NCBI RefSeq assembly: GCF_000026365.1
Contig: NC_012996.1
Coordinates: 496,001-560,000, forward strand
Length of the DNA stretch: 64,000 nt
Direction: 5' to 3'
Source: Zygosaccharomyces rouxii
Lineage: Eukaryota > Ascomycota > Saccharomycetes > Saccharomycetales > Saccharomycetaceae
Shown: positions 1 through 9,986 of the stretch, piece by piece
How positions within the stretch are numbered: position 1 is the first letter of the stretch
How the letters are laid out: every line of letters begins with the position of its first letter
Position numbers and translations under genes: made by a program
The notes under the pieces: generated by a model
What the model was told of the DNA's origin: nothing
Database searches by the model: none
Seen by the model: the letters and a program-made list of their open reading frames with translations, nothing else

Positions 1-1
1 G

Positions 2-991
2 TTGTACAATTTTAAGATTGAGGGGGGCAGATCAGATTATCGAGACGAAGAATTAATGGAATTGGTAGGTGCGCAAAAGACTAAATGCATTCCCCCTAAT
101 TGTGATGGTTCTACTCTAGCCGCCGATCTAGATCAATTTTTGAATAGAGTGGGATGGATGGACCATAGTCCACCTCCATTTCTGCTACTACAAAATATTA
201 TCGATGACATTCAGGACCAATTGATTAAATCAGGATCTAGTGTCGCAGTGCTGCACTGTAAGATGGGAAAAGGTCGCTCGGGAACTATTTGCATTGCATA
301 TCTGATGAAATATTTGGAAAGTCCCCTATCAGAAAGTAGAGACATATTCATGAATGGTAGGTTCAAACCGGGTGTCAGCAGAGGCGTTACAATTTTATCA
401 CAGTTAAGGTGGTTGAGATATCACGAAATGTTTCTTTACTACGAACCCGGATTAAGACCAGATATTCTCGATCAATTATCACAATCTAAATTTAAATTGC
501 ACACAATCCAACTTAACGAACCCTCCAGTATCCTCTTCGCTAGACCATGTTCTGCATGCATTAAGATACAGACATTTAATGAATCGAGGGATTCAGTAAC
601 AGATTTGGCTACGTTAGAAACCGATGAAGAACTTTTATGTCGGTCAGATGAGGATAAAACCATTACCATATGTTTTCCATTGGAGTTGCACATCAGCGAT
701 ATAAGGTTAGAATTTGGCATCTCAGCAAGATCGCCTACTGTGATGAATAATTTTACGGCACTCGCATCTTATGCCCATTGTTGGTTAAATCTCTATTGGG
801 AGACACTGAAATGTAGTAGAATTGGTTCTAAGGACCACTACATGCTTTCCAAGCTTCTACACGAACAAGACAGTGGTCAGAACTTTGACTTTGTCATAAA
901 ATGGCGTGAGTTGGACGGTACTGGCGGCACTAGTAATCGTGGTCTCAAACTCTTCGAATCACTAACAATGAAATGGTCACTCATACTGTGA
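2..991 (+). CDS. TEP1: PTEN-like phosphatase Tep1, 5' end missing
   Basis: This is the C-terminal part of a PTEN-family dual-specificity/phosphoinositide phosphatase; the reading frame is open to the window edge, so the start and the first residues are missing. The signature loop HCKMGKGRSG lies at visible residues 85-94, with the catalytic Cys and Arg of the HCxxGxxR motif intact. PTEN has HCKAGKGRTG at this site, so the basic residues that favour an inositol-lipid substrate are kept. About 235 residues follow, covering the rest of the phosphatase domain and a C2-like tail. In S. cerevisiae the homologue (YNL128W, 434 aa) is next to FAR11, as here. It faces LSM12 tail to tail. Confidence 0.93.
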   Translation: MYNFKIEGGRSDYRDEELMELVGAQKTKCIPPNCDGSTLAADLDQFLNRVGWMDHSPPPFLLLQNIIDDIQDQLIKSGSSVAVLHCKMGKGRSGTICIAYLMKYLESPLSESRDIFMNGRFKPGVSRGVTILSQLRWLRYHEMFLYYEPGLRPDILDQLSQSKFKLHTIQLNEPSSILFARPCSACIKIQTFNESRDSVTDLATLETDEELLCRSDEDKTITICFPLELHISDIRLEFGISARSPTVMNNFTALASYAHCWLNLYWETLKCSRIGSKDHYMLSKLLHEQDSGQNFDFVIKWRELDGTGGTSNRGLKLFESLTMKWSLIL

Positions 992-1082
992 TTAACTATA
1001 CCATTTTCCCTTTTTCTTTTATCTTTTATCTCTTGTCAAAATTCTTATTATGTCTATTTAATACATACATACTGATTTCACT

Positions 1083-1649
1083 TCAACCACCTTTCTTGGT
1101 CTCCTCACTTTCATTTAATTTTTGCCAGCCTCTTTGCAAAATTCTCTGGACCATTGTAACTGCTTCTGCCTTGGACCCATTTATTAATTTGATATTTTCA
1201 GGTTTGTAAGGAGGGAATATCTCTACACTATCCAAAACCACAATGTTCTTATCAACCCATCTGGTATCTGAAACCGTCTTATAAGCCATATCAAAAAGGA
1301 ATTGACCTTCACTAGAAACACCTTTACCGCTCAATTCGTTCTTTTTAGCAGATTCTTTCATTTTTTCTTGCAGAAGTTGGTTAACTCTATCGACGTGTAC
1401 ATAGGCGGGTTTAATTGGTTGTTTCTTGAACAAGTTCGTCGATGGCCTTTCACCAATAACCTCCAAGTTCTTGATAAAAGAACATTTGATCACTTTAAAT
1501 GATTGGGGTTGCTGGACCTTCTTACTAGTCTGTAACGTCAGTGTGTTGTTGGAAGAATTAAAAGAGTAAACTTTACCTTCAGTCACCACGTCAAGCACAT
1601 TGACTACTTTGACCTTGAACCCTAAGATGTTCTCCAAACTAATACTCAT
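1083..1649 (-). CDS. LSM12: Lsm12, RNA-processing/ataxin-2-associated protein
   Basis: The 188-residue product matches the length of S. cerevisiae Lsm12 (187 aa). Residues 1-70 form an Sm-like fold (the stretch after Gly10, with the VYSFNSSNNTLTLQTS strand pair). The rest resembles the Lsm12 anticodon-binding-like (AD) domain, with the signature phrase DTRWVDKNIVVLDSVEI near residues 131-147. Lsm12 associates with Pbp1 (ataxin-2 homologue) and ribosomes. The gene is inserted between TEP1 and FAR11; its S. cerevisiae copy is YHR121W, so this is the interleaved order of a lineage without the whole-genome duplication. It is divergent from FAR11 across about 225 bp. Confidence 0.92.
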   Translation of the reverse strand: MSISLENILGFKVKVVNVLDVVTEGKVYSFNSSNNTLTLQTSKKVQQPQSFKVIKCSFIKNLEVIGERPSTNLFKKQPIKPAYVHVDRVNQLLQEKMKESAKKNELSGKGVSSEGQFLFDMAYKTVSDTRWVDKNIVVLDSVEIFPPYKPENIKLINGSKAEAVTMVQRILQRGWQKLNESEETKKGG

Positions 1650-1874
1650 GGGATTCCAATAAGGAAAGCTTATCTGGAAAGCTTCTTCTTTATATTTTTG
1701 AAGTTTGTATTTGTACTGTATTATTAGTTAGTTTGTCAATCGAAATGAGAAGTTCGACCTTAAACAAGCTGGGAAACGACAAGATATACGTTAAAACCAC
1801 CAAACAGTTTGCCAATTAAGAAGAAATTGGCATTGATCTCTAGCATTAGTGAGCACAGTGAACCCTGAAGTATA

Positions 1875-4748
1875 ATGAATGGTAATGGCCGACCGGATTT
1901 GCCCATAAGGTCTGTTTCATTAGATAACTTAAGACCAAAATCAAGTTTAAGAAAGAGATTGAAATTTATCGACGATACACCCACAAGAATGAGTTCTAGC
2001 GCATCAGGTTCACCTGAAAGAAGCCGGGAAAGTGGTAATGAATTACTGTTGGATTTAAACAACATCTTACGTGCGAAATTGACTATAGATGATCCTAGAA
2101 ACCGTAATAATGGTAGCAATAGTGGTAGTGACCATCGTACATCTCATAATAATAAGGACGAAGAATTTAAGAAGAAACTAGGTCTGGAAAGTGATGTTAT
2201 AACGAGAGTTTATGGAAATGGCAATGAGGGAACTAACGAATGTGAAGAAAATGATGAAGAAGCTGATGATAATGACGATGTGCCAGAAGTGAATAGTAGG
2301 GCTACTAAGGAACACAGGCTATCAGATGAACAAGACAGTGATGAAATGGGGGATGAAGAAGATGAAGAAGAAGATGAATTTGCAAATGTTGACGAAATTG
2401 ATGGACCAATATCTGGGAAACAAAAGGACAACAAGTCGGAGGCTAAAGGTCTGGACATAGATTATAACATGCCAATAGATGAAGAGTACAAGAAGAGTCT
2501 TGATGAAAGGGCAGCGGAATTTGATAAAGTTTCCAGATTTCAACCAATATCACAACCGAGGATTGAATGGTCGTTACAAGATTTCTGTTCATTGCAAGAC
2601 GAGTTAGCAGAATGGTTCTGTACGTCAGATTTTAGTCAGTTGGCTCAAACTAAATCTCAATTTGATAAGAAAGTTGATGAACCTCAAAGGTTCTTAAAGG
2701 ATGACGATTATGCTCTCAAGATAATGGATCAATTGTGTCAAGATACAAATAAAAATTTATTGGCGCTGACATACATATCAATGGGTACATTCGCATTAGT
2801 GACAAGTTTGGATGAACAATTACAAAATATCCGAAGGAATAATTTGATGTTGTGCTCTCACTTGAACTCAATCGTTGATGTTTTTAAAAAAGTTGCCATT
2901 GCATGCAGAGATAACGTAACCAATTTGAAAAGGGAGACTACGCTTTTTTTTTATTCCTGCACTATATTATTTTTCATGACTAACGTCTGCATCGAGCAAA
3001 GGGATAATGATTCTAATACTGTTAAAAATGCAATTAAAATTCTACACGATGCTCAGTTATTACCATTCTTAACTCATTACATTGAACATTGGCGCTGGAA
3101 CAGCCGTTTATCTATGAGAATTAGGAATGTGATAAACTTACTCTTCAGGCTGTTGGTGCTTCAATTTGGTGATAAAACCGTTTGGAAAAGATCTAAAGCA
3201 TTTCTTTACAATTTGCATAATTTGAAGCAACCTCACCGTAGTGAAAAAGGCCAAATTTTGACCATTTCACCTTTACACTATCAAGCATTCAGAGAGGATA
3301 TAACTGCCAGATTTCCCGATCATAGGACTCCTCTAGCTGGATTGCCTCCAGAAGTAGATAATTCCAATTCGTTATCACAATTTTTGGAAATTCCACGATC
3401 AAAGGCTAAAAATCCAGTCAATTTAACGTTAGCTACCCCTCAACAACATATTGCCACCCCAGCACCATCTCCACCAGGTTCACCAAATCTTTTACAGATG
3501 GATGCTATAAGACATCGTAAATCTTTCCAAACAAATATGGCGTATCCCTGCCTCTACCCTTCAGATGACGAGGAAGGTGAAGACGAATTAAGTAAGAAGA
3601 TGTCCCTAGACGACTACGATAGGAGAACTGAAGTCTTTGTTCCCTACAGTATCCAAGAGGCCACAAACATCCTTTCAAATAGTGTTCACATCAAATTAAG
3701 CGTGCAACAATTGTGGTATGAACGAGACTTGTTCATATCTACAGAACGTGGATGGAAAGTGGATCAAGGCGAGGATAAATACAATTATTCGAGCATGGAA
3801 AATACTTCACAAGAAGAATCCATCGATATCATGAAAAGAGTTGATTCATTTTATGACGAATGTTTTTCAAGTTTAAATTCATTGGTATTTGTGCTTTTAC
3901 AAACGGTAGAATCAAATTTGAGTAACGTTGACTTCAGGAACTCAGATATCCCTGCTGACACTAAGATCGATCCACTAATACCAAGATTGGAGATCACTAG
4001 AGCTAAGGAATTGGCCATGAAATCTTCATTTGGTATTCTTTACCTGTTACTCAGATGGTTCAAGTTGAACCATGTACTCAAGCAAGAACATCTATGCGTT
4101 CTTCTACACGATTCTCGCTACATTCAAGTGTGCTGTTCACTTTTGAGTAAATATTCTGAAAACTATCCTGACAAAGCCTTCAACAGAATGCTTTCATCAC
4201 CTGGATCCATTTGGAGAGAATGTTCCAATTACAATTCTACTTATCAACAGTCGCTTCTCGATCAGCAAGATACAGAAAAATCTCAAAATTACGACACTGT
4301 TACACTATCCTCATTGGCCTACATGTTAAAAGTTCTCAGAAGAATCGTTGGTAACAAAACAGAGCGTCTAAAGGAGTTACCTCTAAACATCGGTCTTCTT
4401 TTCAAAAGGTATTATCGGATCTTCAACATAGATATTTACCATCCAATCTTGAGGATAATTAAAGAATTAACACCTTTCAAGAATAAAAGATGGAAAGCGG
4501 AACACATGGAACTCATATCTGGTGTTTTTCTCTACGAAGAATTAGAATTGATAGACAATTGGGTTACCGGTAAAGACGTATCCGGAGAACTAGGTGATGC
4601 ATGCGGCCAAGAAATCGCGATGAGAGCATTGCTACAGTTCTACAATTTCTTGCATTACGAAAAATCGATGGAAGATCTGGGTTACAGTCAGCGTTCGACT
4701 ACAAACCTGTCGCTGCTAAACAAGGAGTCTGAATACCTTGGCATGTAA
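1875..4748 (+). CDS. FAR11: Far11, STRIPAK-like complex scaffold (STRIP family)
   Basis: The 957-residue protein is almost the length of S. cerevisiae Far11 (953 aa). Residues 1-200 are low complexity and strongly acidic (Asp/Glu runs near 120-175). From about residue 215 the sequence follows the N1221-like and DUF3402 regions of the STRIP/Far11 family, with long helical, Leu-rich segments. A Ser/Pro-rich linker (TPAPSPPGSPNL near 530) separates the two halves. Far11 scaffolds the Far complex with PP2A, which acts in pheromone arrest and TORC2 antagonism at the ER/Golgi. Order TEP1-FAR11-SPC98 is conserved with S. cerevisiae chromosome XIV. The start is the first ATG and agrees with the homologue's length. 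Confidence 0.93.
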   Translation: MNGNGRPDLPIRSVSLDNLRPKSSLRKRLKFIDDTPTRMSSSASGSPERSRESGNELLLDLNNILRAKLTIDDPRNRNNGSNSGSDHRTSHNNKDEEFKKKLGLESDVITRVYGNGNEGTNECEENDEEADDNDDVPEVNSRATKEHRLSDEQDSDEMGDEEDEEEDEFANVDEIDGPISGKQKDNKSEAKGLDIDYNMPIDEEYKKSLDERAAEFDKVSRFQPISQPRIEWSLQDFCSLQDELAEWFCTSDFSQLAQTKSQFDKKVDEPQRFLKDDDYALKIMDQLCQDTNKNLLALTYISMGTFALVTSLDEQLQNIRRNNLMLCSHLNSIVDVFKKVAIACRDNVTNLKRETTLFFYSCTILFFMTNVCIEQRDNDSNTVKNAIKILHDAQLLPFLTHYIEHWRWNSRLSMRIRNVINLLFRLLVLQFGDKTVWKRSKAFLYNLHNLKQPHRSEKGQILTISPLHYQAFREDITARFPDHRTPLAGLPPEVDNSNSLSQFLEIPRSKAKNPVNLTLATPQQHIATPAPSPPGSPNLLQMDAIRHRKSFQTNMAYPCLYPSDDEEGEDELSKKMSLDDYDRRTEVFVPYSIQEATNILSNSVHIKLSVQQLWYERDLFISTERGWKVDQGEDKYNYSSMENTSQEESIDIMKRVDSFYDECFSSLNSLVFVLLQTVESNLSNVDFRNSDIPADTKIDPLIPRLEITRAKELAMKSSFGILYLLLRWFKLNHVLKQEHLCVLLHDSRYIQVCCSLLSKYSENYPDKAFNRMLSSPGSIWRECSNYNSTYQQSLLDQQDTEKSQNYDTVTLSSLAYMLKVLRRIVGNKTERLKELPLNIGLLFKRYYRIFNIDIYHPILRIIKELTPFKNKRWKAEHMELISGVFLYEELELIDNWVTGKDVSGELGDACGQEIAMRALLQFYNFLHYEKSMEDLGYSQRSTTNLSLLNKESEYLGM

Positions 4749-4881
4749 TACATGTTACACATATATACAAAGAAAAGAATGAAGAAAAAGATCATGATAC
4801 AGGAACATAGGAAATAATTGACATAATGGTTCAAATTTTTATTATTGTTATTATTATTCGTTACCGCGGTTGTTTCTATGA

Positions 4882-4889
4882 TCACGTGA
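4882..4889. promoter_or_regulatory. CACGTG E-box palindrome upstream of SPC98
   Basis: The 8-bp palindrome TCACGTGA lies 119 bp before the SPC98 start codon. This is the exact core bound by the basic helix-loop-helix factor Cbf1 (and, with different flanks, Pho4) in yeasts. A centromere CDEI element uses the same core, but no CDEIII-like CCGAA block or 80-150-bp AT-only stretch follows, so a promoter site is the better reading. Confidence 0.45.
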
Positions 4890-5007
4890 CAAATTTTCTT
4901 TTTGTTGTTCTACATGATTTACCGGCATCAAAAGTAATAAATAAAGTTTTGGTCTGTGTATACAAAGAATAATTGAACAGAGAAGAGAACTAAGGGTGGA
5001 TTTTACC

Positions 5008-7569
5008 ATGGATTTAGAGGTTGCATTATATCCTGTGGTGGAAGCCCTAGCGCCTCATACTCTTTCAGATGGATTGACGAATTCCTTAACTCACGAATTG
5101 GCGCAACTTTTGCAATCTCCATCGAGGTCGTTGGGACAATTACAAAATACAATAGATTCGTTCAAATTAAAAGTACCATATAGTCCTGACGGTGTTATAC
5201 GATGGCAAAAATTGATTAACGTAATACAATTGTTATTTGGTATTGATCGTAAGGAAAATGTAATCAAATATTTGTCGACATTCCAATCTATGTTAATGGA
5301 GAATTCAACAATACCATCTCCCGATATGGACAGAAACCATGTAATGTCACTTAATATGAATGGACTGGATACACATGATAAATTATTAAGTCCCTTGAGG
5401 CCACAAAGTCTGCAGGCAGAATCTTTTGAAAATTTGGATAAATTTTCAGATAGAAGATCACTTCTATCGTCTCAAAAGGGTTATGCTCTCAGTAGAGAAT
5501 ACAATTCTGTGAGTTTACACATGCTTTCCAACCAGTATTATTACAAGATGATCTCAGAGGAGGAAATTCTAAAAGTTATTAGTTATACATTACTGGCCAC
5601 AATGACAGAACTATTCCCACTAGAGTTCAACAAGATAAATATACCGAAGGAAGTGACCAATTCTGAAAGCGGACTTTTGCATTTAATATTTGAAGCTGTC
5701 CTTTTATACCAAAATTTGAAATTGAAGGTAGATGAGCAGAAACATAAGAACGTCTCCCCAATGAAAAAGGCATTATTGGTTCAGGTGGAAAGCGCACTAC
5801 AAAATTACGTTAAAGTGGTTAACTCTCTTTCTGCCTTTGCACGCGTGGACTCTTTAAAACAGTTGTATTACGAATTTTACGATCATATCATTGCATTGAG
5901 ATTTCATTATAGATATATGGAAAATTTCGAGGAAACATCAGGAGATTCATTCTTAACCAGATTCAACGATTTGCAATCTCACGGTGATGTGCTAGTAAGA
6001 CGGTTGTGCACCGAAATCTTCAAAAATCTTTTATCCCTTTACTACGAATATTTGATAGATTGGCTTACCATGGGGAAATTAGAGGCAACTTATCGAGAAT
6101 TTTTCATTGTGGCTCATGAATCAGAAGACCCATTACCATTAAAATTGGTGAAAAACAAGGTTCCTAAATTTATACCGATGAGTGTGGCTAATGAAATCTT
6201 TATTATCGGTAAAACTTTCTTGCTTCTGAGCAAATATTGCAAAGAACTACATTGGACAAACGAAATTTCGAAAAAATATTCTTTTAAATACCAACAACTT
6301 GTTCACCATGTTCAGTTGACAGATTTTTACAGTCTGGTACATTCCCATTATGAGGAAATGGTTAAATTTGCTAATAATACACTTTTGCATAAATTTTATT
6401 ACAAACAAGTGCTTTACACACTCAAGGATATTCTACTTATGGGGAAAAGCGATTTGATAGACATTTTAATACAGAAAGCTCAGGATATCTTGGCAATGCC
6501 CTCCGCATCTCTATCGGGCTACCGATTGACAAGGTTTTTACAAGAAGCAGTTCAACAATCATCGATGAGAAATCTTTTAAACAAAAGTGATAAAAATTTT
6601 GTAATTAATGGACTCGATGCAAGGATCCTGGACCTGGGTCATGGTTCTCTTGGTTGGGATGTCTTTACGCTAGACTATCTGATAGATGTGCCTTTATCTA
6701 CTGTTTTAAACGTCAACCGTAATGGCGGCAAGAAGGAATATTTGAGGATTTTCAATTTCTTATGGAGATTCAAAAAAAATAATTTTTTCTATAACCAAGA
6801 GTGGTTAAAATCCAACCAATTGATAAGGAATTTCCGAAAGATGGACCGTCATGGGCCTTTAATCAGGGACCTAACATCCAAATTATCCAAGGTTAACATT
6901 TTACGAAATCAAATTCAGCATTTTAGCCAAAAGTTAGAAGCATTTTGCTTTAGATCTATCATAGATAAAAATTTCCAAGAATTCGAACGTAAGGTGGTTA
7001 TCACCAGCGATAAAAATGATAATACTGATGATGATGAACAAGGCATGAATGATCTTCAGGCAGTTAGATTGCGTAATGGAGTGCTCATGTTAAATGGGAT
7101 ACTTCGACCTCGATCTAGTCGAAGTCCGCTATTATCTAGCATACTCCAAGCAACTGCAACCACTGAGACCTTTTGCAAAGAGCCAAACATTGACGAATTG
7201 GATTCACTTCATGATGGATATTTGCAAAAAATACTTTTACACAAGCTTTTAAATTCTAGTAATGGGCAAAAAACCGTCGGTGGACTTTCAGGCCAGCCTT
7301 ATTCATCATCATCAATTATTCTTCTCAATATTGCATTTGAGTTTATAACTTTCCAAAGTGCCTTAAACGACGTGGCACATGAACTGTTGATACAATTGAA
7401 TCTAGACACCCAACCGCAACTGGGAGTATTACTATCAAGATTCAATTCGGTGCTTCGTGACCTTGTACCACGCTACAAGCTTTTCAAGGAAAATCTAAGA
7501 ATTTTTATCAAGGATTTAAAGATGGATGGCGATGATGAACTATGTAGCTTGAGTAGATTCCTGAGATGA
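5008..7569 (+). CDS. SPC98: Spc98, gamma-tubulin small complex subunit (GCP3)
   Basis: The product is 853 residues from this ATG, close to S. cerevisiae Spc98 (846 aa). It begins MDLEVALYPVVEALAP, the same opening as the homologue, so the open frame upstream (a GTG at 4996) is not used. It has the two-part GCP architecture: an N-terminal GRIP1-type helical region to about residue 500, then the C-terminal gamma-tubulin-binding region with the conserved WRFKKNNFFYNQEW-type segment near 590. With Spc97 and Tub4 it forms the complex that nucleates microtubules at the spindle pole body. An acidic Asp-rich insert at about 670-680 is typical of a loop. It faces ESBP6 tail to tail with about 60 bp between. 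Confidence 0.95.
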   Translation: MDLEVALYPVVEALAPHTLSDGLTNSLTHELAQLLQSPSRSLGQLQNTIDSFKLKVPYSPDGVIRWQKLINVIQLLFGIDRKENVIKYLSTFQSMLMENSTIPSPDMDRNHVMSLNMNGLDTHDKLLSPLRPQSLQAESFENLDKFSDRRSLLSSQKGYALSREYNSVSLHMLSNQYYYKMISEEEILKVISYTLLATMTELFPLEFNKINIPKEVTNSESGLLHLIFEAVLLYQNLKLKVDEQKHKNVSPMKKALLVQVESALQNYVKVVNSLSAFARVDSLKQLYYEFYDHIIALRFHYRYMENFEETSGDSFLTRFNDLQSHGDVLVRRLCTEIFKNLLSLYYEYLIDWLTMGKLEATYREFFIVAHESEDPLPLKLVKNKVPKFIPMSVANEIFIIGKTFLLLSKYCKELHWTNEISKKYSFKYQQLVHHVQLTDFYSLVHSHYEEMVKFANNTLLHKFYYKQVLYTLKDILLMGKSDLIDILIQKAQDILAMPSASLSGYRLTRFLQEAVQQSSMRNLLNKSDKNFVINGLDARILDLGHGSLGWDVFTLDYLIDVPLSTVLNVNRNGGKKEYLRIFNFLWRFKKNNFFYNQEWLKSNQLIRNFRKMDRHGPLIRDLTSKLSKVNILRNQIQHFSQKLEAFCFRSIIDKNFQEFERKVVITSDKNDNTDDDEQGMNDLQAVRLRNGVLMLNGILRPRSSRSPLLSSILQATATTETFCKEPNIDELDSLHDGYLQKILLHKLLNSSNGQKTVGGLSGQPYSSSSIILLNIAFEFITFQSALNDVAHELLIQLNLDTQPQLGVLLSRFNSVLRDLVPRYKLFKENLRIFIKDLKMDGDDELCSLSRFLR

Positions 7570-7629
7570 TAATTAAATGACGACACAAAATTAAATTTAT
7601 TAAATTTATTAAATTTCAATCAGTAGTAT

Positions 7630-9399
7630 TTATATCCTCATTGGATATGTGAGTCTTCTTAGGTATTTGGTAGGTGATTTACCCAAGAGTGAACTGTAAT
7701 CATGGGTAAAATTAACGTCAGAATGAACCTCAATATCGTTCTTACCGTTGAAACCAACTCCTTCTTGTTCCGCCATTTTGCCCAATTTCAGACGTACAGC
7801 TCTTTCTCTTAAAATGAAAATCAATATTAGTGAGATGGCAAAGCAGGCTCCACCATAGCATTGTGTGTGTAAATACGGACTCGATTTGCTGTTGGTAACC
7901 AATGCCTGTGCTATGATTTCACAACATAACAAATAAGGCGCAGGTCCAGCATTGGCAAAGGCCCATGATGCTAAAAAGGCTTCTGGACCAACCAAATCTG
8001 CAATTAAAACTGTAACCATAACTTGAGCGACACCGACACAACTCCCCATACAAATGCAGAAAAAAATCAGCTGTACAAAGGTGTGAGATGGAATCCAAAA
8101 TGCGAATAGGAATATTGTCAATAAAGCACTCAGCACAATCGTAGTGTTAGTTCTACCGAATCTATCACCTAACAATCCCATTATAGGCCTACCAACGACT
8201 TGAGCTGCGTTGGTGATGGCGGTTAAAGTAGAACCATCATGCGCTGACAAACCTCTTGCCTGTGCATAGGATGATAAAGTATACATCATTAAATTGTATC
8301 CGAAAAGTGAAAAGCCAAACCAAATAGCTATGGTTAGCGATATTGGATTTTTAGCAACTTTAATATTGAAAACAATTTTAAATTGTTCCCAAATTGGTCC
8401 CCAACGTTTAATTCCAGTTATAGGCAAAGGATTTCTTTGCTTTAAAAGAGCAATCGCTACGAGCATAGAACACGTACAACTAATGCACAATACACGTAAA
8501 GCCCATCTTGTACTATGGCTGTTGTTAATCATCTTATTAACCGCCAAACCATAGGTCACACCACCACAACCGGTACCCATATAGGAAATACCAATAGCAT
8601 AAGCTCTTTTCTTTAAAAACCAACCTGGAAGAACAACAGTTGCGGGAACATAACTAAATGAAATGGAAAGCCCTACAAGTAACCCTTGGGTCAAATATAA
8701 TTCCCATAGACTCTTAGCAAATGACGCCATTAAAAATCCTGCAAACATGAAAACAGTCCCAATTAACATCGTTGGTTTACAACCAATCACTCTGTAACAT
8801 ACTACAACAAATGGTGCAAATCCTTGACCGCATGCCACCGTTATACCTGCAATAGTAGCATAGTCAAATTTATTGGCACCTGCAAATGCACCACTCTTTA
8901 GATAAAAGGCCAAAAATATACCAAACCCAGAGTTGCATCCCCAAGTGGAAAACATTACTAGAAACACACAAAGCGTTACAACCCATCCGTAACCTCCGTC
9001 TGGTGGTAAATCAATTTCACCGGTAGAATGATTTGTAAAAACTTTTTTCAAGTTATCATCATCGTCAAGATCATTTCCATCATATTCTTTAGCTCCTTCC
9101 TCATTACCACTTTCACTATCTTCTAACTTGATCTGCCCCCGACTACCCTCATTAGTCTGAATACGCATAGCATCTGCGACATCAAAATAAGAAGTCAAGG
9201 CACGATCTAGTTCAACTTCATCTTCACCACTACCAACACTACCACTAGAATATGTATCAGCACTTGTAACCGTATGTGGCTTCTCAGCAATACCTGTATC
9301 TTCATCATTGTCTTCCTTCCATGACCACTGCGGTTCACTGCGGCTTACATCTGAACCCGTCGATGGCGGCAAATGTCCTATAGATTGGGTTTTACTCAT
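7630..9399 (-). CDS. ESBP6: Esbp6-like monocarboxylate transporter (MFS)
   Basis: The 589-residue protein belongs to the monocarboxylate porter branch of the major facilitator superfamily. A long cytosolic, acidic and Ser-rich N-terminus (residues 1-130) precedes the family signature DLPPDGGYGWVV at about 131-142, which opens transmembrane segment 1. About 12 hydrophobic segments follow, with the MFS loop GLLGDRFGRTN after segment 8. S. cerevisiae Esbp6/Mch3 (673 aa) occupies the same place between SPC98 and NAF1; it is a plasma membrane protein whose substrate is not firmly known. The C-terminal tail is about 55 residues and cytosolic. The start is the ATG with an in-frame stop upstream. Confidence 0.9.
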   Translation of the reverse strand: MSKTQSIGHLPPSTGSDVSRSEPQWSWKEDNDEDTGIAEKPHTVTSADTYSSGSVGSGEDEVELDRALTSYFDVADAMRIQTNEGSRGQIKLEDSESGNEEGAKEYDGNDLDDDDNLKKVFTNHSTGEIDLPPDGGYGWVVTLCVFLVMFSTWGCNSGFGIFLAFYLKSGAFAGANKFDYATIAGITVACGQGFAPFVVVCYRVIGCKPTMLIGTVFMFAGFLMASFAKSLWELYLTQGLLVGLSISFSYVPATVVLPGWFLKKRAYAIGISYMGTGCGGVTYGLAVNKMINNSHSTRWALRVLCISCTCSMLVAIALLKQRNPLPITGIKRWGPIWEQFKIVFNIKVAKNPISLTIAIWFGFSLFGYNLMMYTLSSYAQARGLSAHDGSTLTAITNAAQVVGRPIMGLLGDRFGRTNTTIVLSALLTIFLFAFWIPSHTFVQLIFFCICMGSCVGVAQVMVTVLIADLVGPEAFLASWAFANAGPAPYLLCCEIIAQALVTNSKSSPYLHTQCYGGACFAISLILIFILRERAVRLKLGKMAEQEGVGFNGKNDIEVHSDVNFTHDYSSLLGKSPTKYLRRLTYPMRI

Positions 9400-9909
9400 A
9401 GTAACATACTAATGTAATACACTAACCGCTAAAAAAAGGATAAGGGGAAACAACTAAGAAATAAATTCGTTGGCGGCAAAGATTCCAGATCAATTACACT
9501 ATGAATATTCGTCTCCAATACGAACATGCGGCTTTCTTCCGTTAAATTAGTGCGGCTAATCTCTGAGAAGAGAAAATTATATTCATATACGCCTAGTACC
9601 GCTAAGCTTATATCGGAACTGCAGCATGCAAAAAGAAAGATCACTCATGACGTAACAACAAGAATTCGGATATCTCAACTTCCGAGCGTTTAGTGGGGTT
9701 CCGAGATGGCGCTACCCATTCAGATAAAGAAGAATGAAGAAATGTGGGTTAAAGGGTCTACTTATTTCCGAGGGTGAATTTTGTACGGCTGAAAATGAAA
9801 CTATGTCACGGCTCGTAAGAAGGTACAAATGTTTTAAAAAGGATTTTATTGCACGTGACTACATATTAGGGTTTAATTTGCGGACTTCAGGGTATAAGGG
9901 TTTCTGTTT

Positions 9910-9919
9910 TGAAAAATTT
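9910..9919 (+). promoter_or_regulatory. RRPE element upstream of NAF1
   Basis: The sequence TGAAAAATTT matches the rRNA-processing element (RRPE) consensus, bound by Stb3 in S. cerevisiae. It lies 68-77 bp before the NAF1 start and 5 bp from an array containing GATGAG on the opposite strand. RRPE plus PAC is the classical pair in promoters of ribosome-biogenesis genes, which fits Naf1's role in H/ACA snoRNP assembly. Confidence 0.6.
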
Positions 9920-9923
9920 CAAG

Positions 9924-9953
9924 CTCATCTCATCTCATCTCATCTCATCTCAT
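9924..9953 (+). repeat. Six tandem CTCAT units forming overlapping PAC-like sites
   Basis: Six perfect copies of the pentanucleotide CTCAT run without interruption, followed by CG. Read on the other strand the array presents GATGAG once every 5 bp, and the last unit gives CGATGAGATG, close to the PAC element (GCGATGAG) bound by Dot6/Tod6. It ends 33 bp before the NAF1 ATG. The array could have grown by slippage from one PAC site. Confidence 0.75.
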
Positions 9954-9986
9954 CGTAGCCTAAAAGTCGCATAGAGACGAATAGCG

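Larger units (their letters stand above)
9400..9986. promoter_or_regulatory. Divergent ESBP6/NAF1 promoter region (no gene seen)
   Basis: This 587-bp stretch separates two divergent genes. The short open frames in it lack recognisable protein features. It contains three copies of TTCCGAG (9680-9686, 9699-9705, 9766-9772), a CACGTG core (9852-9857), an RRPE-type element and a pentanucleotide tandem array described separately. The CCG-type repeats on the ESBP6 side resemble half-sites of zinc-cluster activators. The RRPE/array on the NAF1 side looks like a ribosome-biogenesis control region. Confidence 0.6.

Noticed and set aside
9734..9958. A 74-codon frame upstream of NAF1.
   Set aside because: It runs into the CTCAT array (giving repeated His-Leu-Ile-Ser-Ser) and overlaps clear promoter elements.
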